From assembly GCA_005281725.1 (NCBI GenBank), contig SSBO01000012.1, forward strand, positions 16,207,048 to 16,271,047: a stretch of DNA of 64,000 nucleotides, given 5' to 3'. Position numbers and translations under genes: made by a program. The notes under the pieces are model-generated. The model ran no database searches. It had not been told where the DNA came from and saw only the letters and a list, made by a program, of their open reading frames with translations. This document shows positions 44,900-58,200 of the stretch, one piece after another. Position 1 is the stretch's first letter; every line of letters starts with the position of its first letter. The DNA comes from Wuchereria bancrofti (taxonomy: Eukaryota > Nematoda > Chromadorea > Rhabditida > Onchocercidae).

Positions 44900-47800
44900 A
44901 TATATCTAAAGAAAAAATTTACAGAGAAGATGTGAAATTTTGTTTCATTTTCGACAAAAGGAAATAATATTTCCATTGACTTTTGTTCATATCCCGTCAG
45001 AGTGACATTGTACTTACCTATTGATTACTATTGATTTGTAAATTGTCGCTTGAAGGCATGGCTGCTGAACTTTCCTTCACGGTTCCTCTCAGATTTACTT
45101 CCTTCAATATTCAAGATTCCCTTTTCCATACACGTACAAATCTATTCTAGCCAGTACTCCTCGTAACTGCACGGTTTAATGATCTGTATAGAGCACTTCA
45201 CTTTGTTTCCTGTTCTTACTATTAACTAATTAAAATTTTGTATCTAATTAAATCAACAAAAAGTCAAACTGCTAAGATATCTATTCGTTTCTTTCTGTTG
45301 CTGTCACTACTTATAATTTGAATTCCACTGAGTTGATGTCATGTCATAAATATGATCAAAATTGTTCATTAACTTGTTGCGGAGAAATCGTGTCAACCGA
45401 CTGTGAACCAGGCTGTTATCATGACAACCGGAACATTGGCTAAGAAACCGAAGTCTGAGTTTACGTTACAATCTGAGCGTTACTGTAACTGAGAAGAGGG
45501 AAGGATATGCATTTATCGCTGGAAACGACCAAGAATACCTTACTGATCTAATTTGAACAACAAAGAGGCAAGCGACCGGTATGTCGCCGAACATTCAATC
45601 GGTATTAGTGTAATGAAAGAATGAATAGAGCAAAGGAAGAGAAAACGGACACGCAAGTAAACCTGAGCAATGATTTTGATTTGGTGATAACAGTTCACGG
45701 AATAGGAAGTACGAAATGTAGAAGATTGAATAAAGAGAGAAAGAGAGAGTAAGAGAAAGAGAAAGTGTCGCAGTGACACAGTCATGGCAAGAAGTGTTCG
45801 AAATGCTCGAAGTGTGAAGTGGTTGGCGCTACTCGCATCTTTGTCACCAACCAAAGCTAGTGAAGTCCAATTTTTCTGCACTTCATATTTAGTTTAATTA
45901 GTACCTCATGAGAAGAGTAAAGGTTAGAGTTATCTTTTTGTTGCTGAACATGTCCGTTGAAAGGAACGTTTAAGTACCACTTCTCATTGATAATTGATGA
46001 GTTAAGGACCTGTTGAGGTATGTCAGTTGCTATTACATTTCCTTATTACCAAACGATTCATATATTATCTGTTCGCTTCAAACGCAAACTGCTGTTCGCT
46101 ATTAATGTTAGCGTTTTGAATTTTATGGAATGAGTGCTTGTAGTGTATTACAGTCGTGGTCTTTTCTGAAGAGTGAGGAAAGAGGATTGAAACAGAGACG
46201 TCATAATGAAAAGTAATGATGAATTAAGATATCTGCTCGATATGTCGTCTGCTATTATGCTTCTTTATTATCAAACGATTCATATGTTAACTACGTATCA
46301 TTCTCCTCCATGATTCATGATATATAGTGATTTTTTAACTAGTATTTCCATCGCCAAGGAACGAGATGAGAAGTCGTTTTAGGGTTTATTACTTCCATAA
46401 TGTTTGTCTAAATTCATTGAAAGTCTTTTGGATTCAGAATTGAAGGAAGACTTGCTCTCTCGATAATCGCAATCTGTTTTACTATTTTTCATCTGCGGCG
46501 AATCGATTTATGAGCTAAATTACTTAATATCTCGATCGGTCTTTCTGGATCCAGATTCCTGTCATTTTATATTATAATTTGACTTAGTGATGCATAACTT
46601 TGGGCACTTATGCATGGTATAAATGGTATTGGAATTCATCACACTTATTTTCAGAGTAGCACTGTAAGAATGCGGCCCTCTAACTCGTACTAGAACTCCC
46701 ACATCCGGCAGTAACGATAATCAGTTTTCGCAGTCATTTTGAAGAAATACTCGGTGAGAAATTCAGTTATAACATGAAATATTGTTGAGATAGCTGAGTT
46801 GCTGCAGTAGCATAAGTAGCTAGTTTTGGGTTGCTGTTTTAAACAGGAATTTATCATTTAAAACACTCACTTCCTGTTAATGTGCATAGTGCACTGGCAG
46901 TAACTTATATGCGTTGTTGCTTCATTACTTTATTTAAGCCACTGGATTAAGTCAACCAGAAATGATTCAGACAGTGTAACTGATCTGCTCAGATTTCCTT
47001 TGTTGTGGAATGTTAACTGTAAAGTGATTTTATTCCCCTTCCAATTCCAATCGATTTTTCCTTACTTTTTCTGGTTGGTTATAATTAGCGGTCCATTAAT
47101 TCTGTTATTTCTTTTCAGAGCAGACAACTCTTAATCCGATATCATGCATCCGTTGCATTATGTATCACAAATATCAGTTTTAATTTGCGAGCTGAAAGTT
47201 CTTTTTTAATTTGGCATCGTAACAACGGAAAAATACCTGATTGCTATGTTATCAAAATCGTTGTGGTACGTAATTTATTTATTTATTCCTCATAAAGTAT
47301 TCTTTTGTCTTTTGGCATCCTTAAAGACAGTTCTTTCTCCATAGTATGTTTCTTTGTGAAATATTCAAATGGTTATTCAAAACTTTCAGTAATAAATAGA
47401 ACTTGATGAATATAGAGACATTTTCGATCTCTGTTTGCTTGAAATTAAATGATCTGTTGGTTCTAAAATTATAAGAAGATATCGACATTATTATTCACCG
47501 GAGTATTATCATTCACTATGAAAATGTTACTTCATACTATCTTTTTTAAGTGCGTTCAAAATAATATGATAACAATATTTGGTGGAATTGAAACTGTGTG
47601 ATATCACTTGGCAAGATGGTATCGGCATGAATAATTATTATTTGATTTCTGCACTCAAAAAGTTCGTATTGACCCTAAAAGCGATTGAGCAGTACGTTGT
47701 TGTTCCCATTGCATGGGTCAAAGTCTTGACCAGAAGTTGGGAATTTTCAGGCATGTTATTTCAAGACTCGTTGAACACAGCTATGCCGTTTACTATCTCT

Positions 47801-50800
47801 CATTACTCAGCTGTGTTGTGTCTTAATGACTGCTTTGGATGCATTGTTAATGCTGTATTCTATGTTTTATTCATTTGCACTTGGTATGTAAAAAATTGGT
47901 TTTCTGAGTTCTGTAGTGGATTGGCACACTATTTCTTGGAATTCCAAAGTTCTATGATCAGAAACTGTTCTGTCATGTAAGAGAAATTGTCTTTGATGTT
48001 AAACAGTTCTACTTCAAAGTTTCTGTCAGGAAATATTATGTTAGTCCAAAGTGTTCTCTGATCATATTTGCCATGGTCTTTAAGCGTTTTTAGTTCAAAC
48101 AAGAAGATAAAGAAGTGTTAGGAAGCATGACAAAGTATTTTGATTCTGGTCCTGAATTTCATATAGAATAGAAAAATGTCACTGCCGTTATCACGAATTT
48201 GAAAGACATATTTGTAGTTCATTTTATAATCCAAAGCTCGTAATTTTTTTGAATATTTTCAACAGAAGCTTTATTGTTGATGTGAAGGCCTATTGTTGAA
48301 TGAATATAATAATTACATATATCTTCTATTGTAGGCGCACTGTGATCCCATATTTTACGTAGTTTTAAGGATTTCTAAATTTAGAAATATGTAAATGAAA
48401 TTGATATCTTTTTATTCATAACTGTTTACTTAAGACTTTGAGATAGCAGTGGAGATCCGTGCCATATGCATTAGAATTCGGTTTAGAACAAAAGGTATTG
48501 TTCATCCTCTGAATGATGTATCTTAAACAAATGAAAAATGGATGCGTGCTGCTATACGAGATGCCTTCGGCATGTCACAGTTCGTTTATTCATTCATGCT
48601 TCGTTTATCTTCCTCATGTCCGTAATTTATAGTTGTATATTCTCGTGGAAGACGACTTTGTTCAGGTAGCTGTCTATTTGCATATTTTGTTATAGGTATA
48701 AGTTTGTTTTGAAATCCTGTAAATTTTATTGCGTTATAAATATCTCATATTGTATTACATAATCATAATTACATAATATAATATAAATTTTCGTATTTCT
48801 ATCTCGTCTGACAAAATCGATTAGTTTCGTCCTTATCTGAAATGTTCTTTTTCTAGCATTGATTGACTAAATTTTTTCTGCTTTTCTAATATTTAGAAAC
48901 CGGGAAAGGAGATTTTCTAGACTTCAGGAAATGAAATTCCTTGTTTCGGTATTTCTCAGGTCACCTTGAGTGCAGACTTTGTAAACTTTGGACTCAGGCT
49001 TTACAGGATGCAAAATTATCGGAAGAAAAATTAAGGATGGCCTTTAGGCAATTAGATCTGAAGATATATCTGACTTGTATAGCTAGGATACATAACTGAA
49101 TTTCTGTGCATGTTAAAGGCAAGCGATGAAGTTCCTTTTTTATGGATGCTGACAAAGGGCGGGTGGAACTAACAGTGGTCTAGAAGTCTAAAACACAGGT
49201 AAAATGAATACTGGTTGACTTTTTATGCAGGAAAAGAAAAATTGTCATCATTTTCACAGAATTTTCTTTCAAGTGTAAACGGTGGAGTGGTTTGTGAGGT
49301 AATTAACGTAACGTATAAAATATATTCGTCAAACTTCTCTAGCTATTATTTAGGTGCAGTTGATGTTTATCAAGTTTTTCATCTTTTTTAGCCTGCGGTC
49401 AGTTGTGTAAGTTATGGATGTTTTTGATATTTAGCAAATTGCGGACACATTTCAATATAGCACAGTGATGCGATACAAAGATTACTTGGAAGCTCTTTCA
49501 TAAGCTCTTTTATGGTCGGAAGTTTGTGCAAGTTTCTGTGATTCTTTTTCCTTTTTAATCTAACATCTTCAAATCTTATTTTGTTCATAGTTTTAGTTCT
49601 TTCAACAGATTGTGAATTTTTCCGTTTGCTGTTTCAATTCTATCAAGTAATATTAATAGGGTAAGCACTAAGACTTCTGGTCCATTTCCTTCGTGCTTTT
49701 TCTCGTTATCTGAAGTCCGGAAGCTAAATCTTTTTCAAGGGAAGTAAGTAAAACTGCTTTTGAGAACCAGTGAATGATTTTAAAGGGAAATGGTGGTGAT
49801 TGCGAGACCTTAAGGTCGGAGAAGAGATTTCATGGCAGTAAGATCCCGATAGTGGTCTTGATGTTAATGCTGATGATAGTGTTAGTAACAGTGAGAAGGT
49901 AATAATGATGTTGATACTAATATTTATGGAATATAAGATGAATTTATTGAAACGTTGGAGGAATTTTTTGTTTCTTTTTTCGTTTGTTTTATGCCTTTTG
50001 TTCTAGGCCGAATTCGAACAGAAGATCATTTCGCATATGGCACGGGTCTCTACTGCTGTCTCAAAGTTTTAAGTAAACAGTTGTGAATAAAACGATATCA
50101 ATTTCATTTATACTTTTCTAAATTTAGACGTCCTTAAAACTGCGTAAAATCTTATCGGAATTTTTTGTTTTTTTTTTTCTTAAGTTATTTATATGCCGTC
50201 AGGTTAGTATTTTTTAGCTGCATCTATGCTTATCCTAATTTTATGTAATTTTCCAACTAACATATATAACAAAAATATATTCGTATAAAATATATGTAAA
50301 TATAAATATAAAATATAATGTATAAAATATAAAATATAGCAGAAAATATGTTCGTATTTGGTTTTACTTCTAGTGATGTCAAACAGTGAGAAATGATCTT
50401 CTGTTGAGTCATCTCATTCGCATTTCAACGTTGTATTGTGTGTTGCGAACTTTGATTTATATTTTTATGAAGTGACCAAAAAAGTACTATCATTTAAAAA
50501 ATGTAGTCCATATCGGTCAATTATCTTTATATAGTTATTAGAACCAGTTAACCTACATTCAATGATTATTCATTTGTATGTTATCTTCAAAAGCTCTATA
50601 ATTGAGGGAAGTAAAATTAATGTCTGTAAAAGACTAGTTATGTTTGTCTGAGTGTAAATGTTAAATTTTGGATTTTAAAGTTTGTGATGAGCGCATTAAA
50701 ACAACTGATTGTTGACCATATCACAATGATAAAGTAGCACTTTTTATATTGTCTCTCGATTTTAGGAAAAATTGTTTATGAAACTGCTGCTGTTTTTACT

Positions 50801-51650
50801 AAATTAGAAATTTATACTTGTATACGAATTCAAAATTGAATAATTAATTTACATCATCGCATAATTTATATAAGTTCATAAAAAGAATAGAATAGCCTTA
50901 GATGAAAAAAATCAATGTAGTAGAAGCACAGGCATTAATTGGGTGAAGCAATAGAAGCTCGTGTTGATTAATATTTTCATGAAGTTCATGGGATTCTTTT
51001 ACTAGCATATCATTTGAGATAGAATAACGATATATATGAGTTTTACCTGTCTGGATACATGTTTCAGTAGCTGTTTGACTGCTTAACTTTTTCAGCTAGT
51101 TATATCACTTTGTTGAAATAAATGTTTGCTTGGTTATGTAATTTTACTTAACCTTTTTTCTTGAAAAAAAAGCTCAATTTTAAACTTTAGAGGAAGGATG
51201 GTGACTTCAACTTGTCATGGGTCGAAAAGAGGGAATTTGAAATTTCACAGTAGTTTTATTTCAAACGTTGTGCTCTCCCGCAAGATAGGCATTTTATTTA
51301 AAGACAGAAGAATTCTGTATTTCTATTTTATCTTTTGTCAATCGGAGCGCATCCATATTTTCTGTGTCCATATTCTTATGCTATCTCTTGAAAATAAATA
51401 AGTAATGTACACAGATAGTGAACCTTACTAATTTCAGTTGTATTCATAACCAACACATTGATTCCACTCTTTTGGTTGTGACTTTAGATGAAAGAGAAAT
51501 ATGAATGAAGTTACGATATAAAAATACAACATTTTGGAAGAGAAAAATTTTGGCTTTACAATTTTTTGTTTATTAAACTGAAATGTGTAACTGCAGAAAT
51601 GAAAGTTATTGACTTTCGGTCATTTTTTGAAAAATTTGCTAATCAATCAA
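44900..51650. other. 6.7-kb stretch without a recognisable gene
   Basis: Two longer frames (45540-45881 minus, 47579-47980 plus) show no family resemblance, no signal peptide I trust and no supporting splice sites. A purine-rich run (GAGAGAAAGAGAGAG) lies near 45738-45766 and an AT-only patch at about 50268-50340. I saw no tRNA or rRNA. It may hold non-coding RNA or far-upstream exons that I cannot detect by eye. Confidence 0.55.
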
Positions 51651-51662
51651 ATTTTGCAGACA
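51651..51662 (+). promoter_or_regulatory. Probable spliced-leader acceptor of DR1
   Basis: ATTTTGCAG ends at 51659 and only three bases separate it from the ATG, typical of nematode SL1-type leaders. Inference from sequence. Confidence 0.55.
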
Positions 51663-53325
51663 ATGGGTGATGAAGATAACGAAGTTGGTCTTCCTCAAAA
51701 AGGCCTGAATATGATTATCAAAGATGTGATACCGGAGATGAGGGTGGCCAATGAATCTCGTGAACTGCTGAATGCTTGTTGTGTGGAGTTTGTAAAACAT
51801 ATATCACGGGAGGCGCAGCGTATTTCGGCAGATGATCAGCGCAAAACAATATATCATGAACATGTGCAAAAAGGTTAGCGGTGTGTACTTTATGGGGATG
51901 GAAATATGGTGATTGGTTGAATCTGAAGTTTAAATTTTTGGTCGAGTTTTTTCTCATTTCAGAAACTTGACTTCAAGCTAGAGTAACCCAAGGTATCAAA
52001 TCGTTATTACAGTTATTCATACACTTAATATAACATATCGCAGTCTTTTTTTTCTTGAAAGTTTGGAACTGAAACCGCATTTCTTGATTTTAATGATTTT
52101 TCGCTTTTTTTTATTTAGATTACACATTCATTCTTATGCTTATCTTTATTTCTTAATTTTTCTTTATAAAAGTGGAAACTGTTTAAAAGTTAGGAAGGAA
52201 ATTTTCAAAGTCTAATTGGAAATTATTGGTCTCTTTGTCTACTCAAAATGTGTCAGAAAAGGATAACTACACTTTTATTGTATTAAACTGAAATCACTCT
52301 ATAAGCTTATCTATTAAATAGACTAAAAATCGTAAAAAGAATGGATGGATCTATTTCCTACGATGCAGTTCTTGAAATTATATTTGCATGTATTTATATG
52401 CTAAATGAATCATTCTTCAAAATTTATTTGAGTGCATATATAATCATGAGATCAAAATTTATGAAAATTCCACTGGAAAACTAGGGAAGAAAGAAAATAT
52501 TATCTCGAAAAGTGCTCCGTAATTTTCATCACTTCTTTCTTGGTTTTCGAATCTGAAAGAAATTTCTCCCAAGTATACTTTAAACTTCTATTTTTTATCT
52601 TCTCACTAAAGGTTATATTGCTGAAAGTACATTAGCTAGATGAAGTCGATTACCGTCCGTGTGTGAAATATCGTTCCGGGTTAATATTTCACTAATTTTT
52701 CTTATACTTGTAAAGTCTCTGACATCTTGTAAATGTTATAATGTAACTTCTGCTTTGTTATTACTTTTTTCAGCTCTAGTAAATTTGGCATTTCCATATG
52801 ATTATGTTGAGGCAGCGGACAGTGTGCTTAGTGAATGTAAAATAGCAGCGGAAAATAAATTAAAACGAAAAAATTCACGACTGGATAAATGTGGTATTCC
52901 GGAGGATCAGTTATATTTGATGCAACAAAAGCTTATTGAAAAGGTGTAAAGCTTTTCTCTTTTTTTCTTTTCTTGTTTCGAGATGTTCCTAATGAAGATC
53001 TGGGGAAGTACACTGACGAGATTTATGGTCGTCTTTCGGAAAAATTTTCCAGTCTTATATTTCAGATTACATTCAGTGGAGAGGTGATGTATTACTTTTA
53101 GAATAGCTCGTTATTTCATTTCATTTGAATGGGTTAGGATTTAATTAATGTTCTGATAGATTGATTAAAATGTATTAAAGAGTACTTGTTTAGGCTCGTC
53201 AGGAACAGCTTGAAGCGGAAGCAGCCGAAATGAATCGACTTCAACAAGAAAATAGAGGACTACAGCGATCACTGAGCGAACTGCTGTCGAAAGATGAAGA
53301 TGATGAAGATTATGATACTGCTTGA
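51663..53325 (+). CDS. NC2-beta / DR1, TBP-binding transcription repressor
   Basis: Exons 51663-51873, 52774-52943 and 53194-53325 give 513 nt, 170 aa (human DR1 176). The H2B-like histone fold runs through LPQKGLNMIIKDVIPEMRVA, RELLNACCVEFVKHIS and TIYHEHVQKALVNLAFPYD. Then come the TBP-contact region (LDKCGIPEDQL) and a Gln/Glu-rich helix ending in an acidic tail DEDDEDYDTA. NC2-beta pairs with NC2-alpha (DRAP1) and clamps TBP on DNA, blocking TFIIA and TFIIB. The short intact frame, conserved length and strong match make this secure. AATAAA lies at 53736. There is no close same-strand neighbour. Confidence 0.97.
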
Positions 53326-55283
53326 TTCTTTTCACTTTGCAGGAAATTCATCTTTCTTGGAATTTCGTGAAATGTTTCAATTACAAGGATAAATTAGTTT
53401 GTGATCCACAAGTTTTCATAAATTTGTATTTTAAGATTTTTGAAGTTTCTAAGGAGTTGGAACTTTCGGGGGCTTTTAGAACATTTGGTCTCATTTTAAG
53501 CTGGTATAAAAAAAGGTCTGTTGAGGAAAGTTTGTGGTCTCATATTACTTATACACATTTGTTCTGGAAGAGATGAGAATTAAAAGAAAAATTTGTCGCA
53601 GAAATTAAAAGCTAAAAAATTTGTTGCAGACATTTGTTGACTTGTTTGATATTTTTGGAAACCTTTAGCCGGTTTTTGATTTGTTGCCTGCTTAATGATA
53701 ATAGATGTCGGAAAAACCGAATTGTAATATGATGTAATAAAACTGTGTTAATTCATAAGACTAAAGATTGTCTTAATTGAATATTTTTTAAAGAAATATA
53801 AAATTATATGTAAGCAATTCATTTATCTAACACTCATCTTCCAGTTGTAGCTGAGCTTATCTGCATTTCTAAGATTTTTCTATGGTTAACAAAGATTATG
53901 TGCATTGTTTAATGCTTTAAAAATTACCCCTTTATACTAAACCAAATCTGCTTGCGAGGTATTGTCTCCAATCTAACTAGAAACTTTGACTGCTTTTTTA
54001 TGAGTAACTGATTTAATGCTAAATTCCATCTCTTACTATACAAAGAGTAAAGGTCATCTAGTAGCTCTTTATTTATTGTAATCGTGTGCATGTTTAAACC
54101 AACTTTCCCTATATAAAGTTTAAACTCTTCGCTTGAGTCAGTTTTCTAATATCAGCAAGCTATGGTTCAACCGCAGTCTCGCACTCATTTAATTCGATTC
54201 ACTTAAATCCTTTATTTAAGTCCGCATCTGTTTACTTCTTCCTCTTCATCTCATATTCGTAGACCTTTAAGTCTTACGAAATTATCAGTATATTTTATCA
54301 GGTTGTTATAGATTAACAAAATTGTGTGTCGTGGTTGCTAGCGAATAAAAGTCTGCGACAGACTCTATTCAATGCGTTCGTCTGTATCATCGACAATAGG
54401 TTTGATAATTTCTCCTAAAATTTCTGATAATTCTATGATGAAAAAGTTTTATTATTGAATAATATAAGCATAAATCAAGACAGCACTGACAAGATTTACG
54501 AATTAAAAAATGTTCGTAGAAATTATGGTAAAGCTTGTAGAATATATTTTGAGATAATGCATTGAATACCAAAATTCATGCACATACTATTAGCAGAAGC
54601 GGCACTGATCAGAAGTCGAGCAAGTTTACCTTGACTGTCTCATCGGTGAAATCGTGTTAACCAAAAGTTTTATGAATTACGTTTTCGTTCATTTATAATG
54701 TGAAAGCAGATTTGGAAGTATAAACTTATCAGTCACCTCCAGCTTGCTTTAAAAATGGGATTCGAAATAGATAATAGCTAATGGAATCCTCAAACTTTTC
54801 TAATATGATTCACGAATAATTGAGTGCATATTGGTCAGAAGTATTCAATTTAAATTGCAGTGAAAGCGCATTCTTCAAATTAGTTTGATTTCTTCAAATT
54901 GATCATATTAATATCTCATGTGGAAGTAAGTTCATCGTGAATTGTTCCTTTTTTCATTTCACAACGACAAAGATACTGTAGAGGAAGAGTAGACGGACTA
55001 AAGAGACACTTGTGCATCATATTTAATCAAAAGTGAAGGTAAGTTCACATATGTGAAGATAACAATATTAAGCTTGCATTCGAACTAAATGAAACAATAA
55101 ATAAAAGTGAATTATAATTTAAGTGAGCATTTCAAGAGTTATTGGTATTTAAGGTCTGTTATTAGTTATAACCGGTAAGCAGAATACGGTGAGATCGACT
55201 CTTTTCATCTCCTTTAGATCTATAAACAAGGACATCGGGATCTATCGTCCATTCAAGTGTATTGTGTACACATGTGTCTCTTG
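53326..55283. other. Convergent spacer between DR1 and the AJM-1-like gene
   Basis: About 2 kb between two stops on opposite strands. The DR1 poly(A) signal is at 53736-53741. No credible coding sequence was seen; the 84-codon frame at 53322-53576 overlaps the DR1 stop in another frame and looks like untranslated sequence. Confidence 0.6.
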
Positions 55284-58200
55284 TTAAACTTCTGTCGGTA
55301 CTGCGGAACGGAACACATCAGACTGTATAAAATTTTGCTCATCAAATTGTTGAGGAGAGAGAGATGACTGTCGTGCATATTGCGATTGTGGCAAGGTACT
55401 CCGGATGACCACTGCCTCAGGTGGTGGTGTTTGGGGACACTGCTCAATATCAACAATGATACTAACACTGAGGATGAATTTATCACTGCAATGATGAAAT
55501 ACGTTACATTTCCGATGAATTTTTCTTTTTTTTAAATGCATTTTAGAAGATCTGTACTAGGAAATATTAAATATTCTTCATTCCTTCTCTCCCCTTTTTT
55601 TTGCTCATTATACTTTGATTCAATCAGGAACCTTTACCAGTTTCACTAAATTATTTAAGCAACTAATTAAAGAGATTTAACCAACGTTGGATCATATTGA
55701 CGACACAGAGTAATTAACGATGGCTCTTTTCGTTCTGCAATCAATGCTGCAATGGTATAATAATGGAGTAATTTGTTGAGTTGAAAATTTGCCATTGCTG
55801 ACCAACCATCCGTAATATAATTTTGTGCGGTGTGAGCCGAATTTATCCTCAAATTAACAGAACCACGACCGAGTGTTGAATAACCATCACGTGCTATCTT
55901 TGACATGTAAAACTGAGTTTCTGGATCCTTGCGCACCTTAAAAAGATCATATTTGTTATATATTTCTATATGGCTGATTCTCGTCATTATGCGACAGTCT
56001 AATGCATACACCTCGGAAATGCAATGATCATTATGAAAGCATGTCATATTAAACTAGTTAGCAATTCATAAGATCTGCTTATTTAAGAAAAAAATTATTA
56101 CTTACCTTCATGATAACTTCCTTGCATAGAGTATTAATCCTTGAAAAAGGACACACGTCACGGTGCTTTGACCAGTCGTACTCGCGACACTGACGACTAC
56201 AGTAATATGTGTAGCAGTGCTTGCATGATATGTATTGCATTCGAGCTTCTGCCAATTCTCTCGTCTGATGGCACTGTGCACACCGTACATACAGTCGTTC
56301 GTTCTTCAACGGTCCATTTTCGTGAAGTGAATATTTAGAGAGGGCAATTTAATCCAAAAGACTTCAAATTTTTCCCCTATCATAGAAAATATTGGAAGAT
56401 TGTGGAATGTTCGTTGTTTGGTAATGCTAACTACACGGTCAGGAATAATTATTAACAAACTTGAAGTAGTCTCCTCTTGAGACTGCAAGTCATTCTCTCC
56501 TTTACATTTCACTTAAAGTTGTTTTCTGATTAGAGGCAAATTAAGACAAGTTTGGTCAGAGAATGTAAGATTAATTATTCCATAATTAATTTATGTTGTT
56601 CTGAAACCTGAAGAAGAGCTTCAGCTTCATATGGATCTCGCACAAGCTGTTGCATCAGTTCATTGTTTTTGACATAAATTCCGGACTTTTGCACTTGTCC
56701 ATCTTCATAAATTCTACCTTCCGAGAGACTGAAGTAAAAATAAAAAGAATTATCCATATATCTTAAAATGACGAGAAGAAAAATGAGGATGACATTTTGA
56801 AAGAAGAATAAATTTCTTTATATGCTGAAAAAAGATGAAATTATAACAAGTCATTAATCAGATGTCATCATTTGAGAAACAATTAGGATACAAACAAGGA
56901 CATGATGAGCTCAGAAACAAGAAAGATAATAAAAGTAACAAATATCTATCCAAAAATTTAAACACCCATTAAACAACCATGGAACGACGCTATTAATGGT
57001 TATCGATTTTCTTATGGTTTAGTTAATAATAGTTACATTCTATAAGAATTCATCTTGACGAGCAAACAAGGTAAATGATAACCTTATTTTACGCCTTGTT
57101 GATGATGGCTTTGTACGCTGGAAGATAGAATCCAGCACTTCTTCGATTGTGATCCGTCCATAAAAACGTTGTAAATATGTGTCTAAATCTAGGAAATTTG
57201 AAAATTTTGATAAAATGCATGATTTAACCTTAACGTTTAAGTCTGATGATTTGTACAGCGTTACACAAACAATTCCTGAAAAATATTAATGACTGGTTTT
57301 CTCAGATAGAATGGAATGAAATCTGTCACAGATTTAGTGTATCTAAAATTTCATACAAAAAATTTCAACCATTATGAGGAGAGGATGATCTGTTCGAGCC
57401 AATAAAGGTATCTGCTACTTCTACCACTCGAGAATTCCTAAAATTTGGATTATATTAAATCTTATTGATACATTGATTGTAAATGATATACTGCTGAAAC
57501 AACAAAAAAAAACTTACCGGTCATCTGATATATTCCAGTTGGAAGGTACTGTAGTTACTGTGTAACCGGGTAATTGCTTAATAGAAGTAAGTCCTGTTGA
57601 TGACAGTTTTTCATTATTCATTGACACCTATTGTAACAGGATTTTATTGAAATAAGTAAGAAGGATTGTTCAAATTACCATTTTTTACGTATTTAGATGG
57701 TCTCAAAGTGCTTTAGCATTGAGAAAAAGCCACAGCTGTGTTTTCATCTATATGTTTCTTAATCATTTACAAGAATGTATTGAAAAAAAAGTAAATCCTT
57801 TTGTTCATTTTTTTGAAAATTTATGGTATTTTAATTTGGAGAATCAATGGATCAAAACAAACCAAGAATGTTGAATTCCGTTCATTAGAAAAAGAGTTGC
57901 ATTCTTGTTCCTGAAGAAAAAAAATCAAAACAGGATTTCGTAATTCAATTTATAAAAATTTTTCCATTTAAACGTTGTTATATTTAACTGGCATGAATTT
58001 AAATGAATAGTTCATGCAAATATATGTTTATCTTGCTCCATCCATTTAATTTAAGTAATTAATTTATTAGGGACTCGAAGTAACAAAAAGTCATTACTGA
58101 ACTCTGAAGAGAATCAGAGTAACAGAAATTAACAAAAATAACAGATTGATTTTTTATAAAAGCTTCACTTTCTTTTGTCGATAATTTTCCAGTAAGCTTT

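Noticed and set aside
45540..45881. 113-codon minus-strand open frame with a hydrophobic stretch
   Set aside because: The hydrophobic part comes from a purine-rich low-complexity run (GAGAAAGAGAG) read in reverse; no protein match recognised.
47579..47980. 133-codon plus-strand open frame
   Set aside because: No start context, no family resemblance, no splice partners; T-rich DNA gives such frames by chance.
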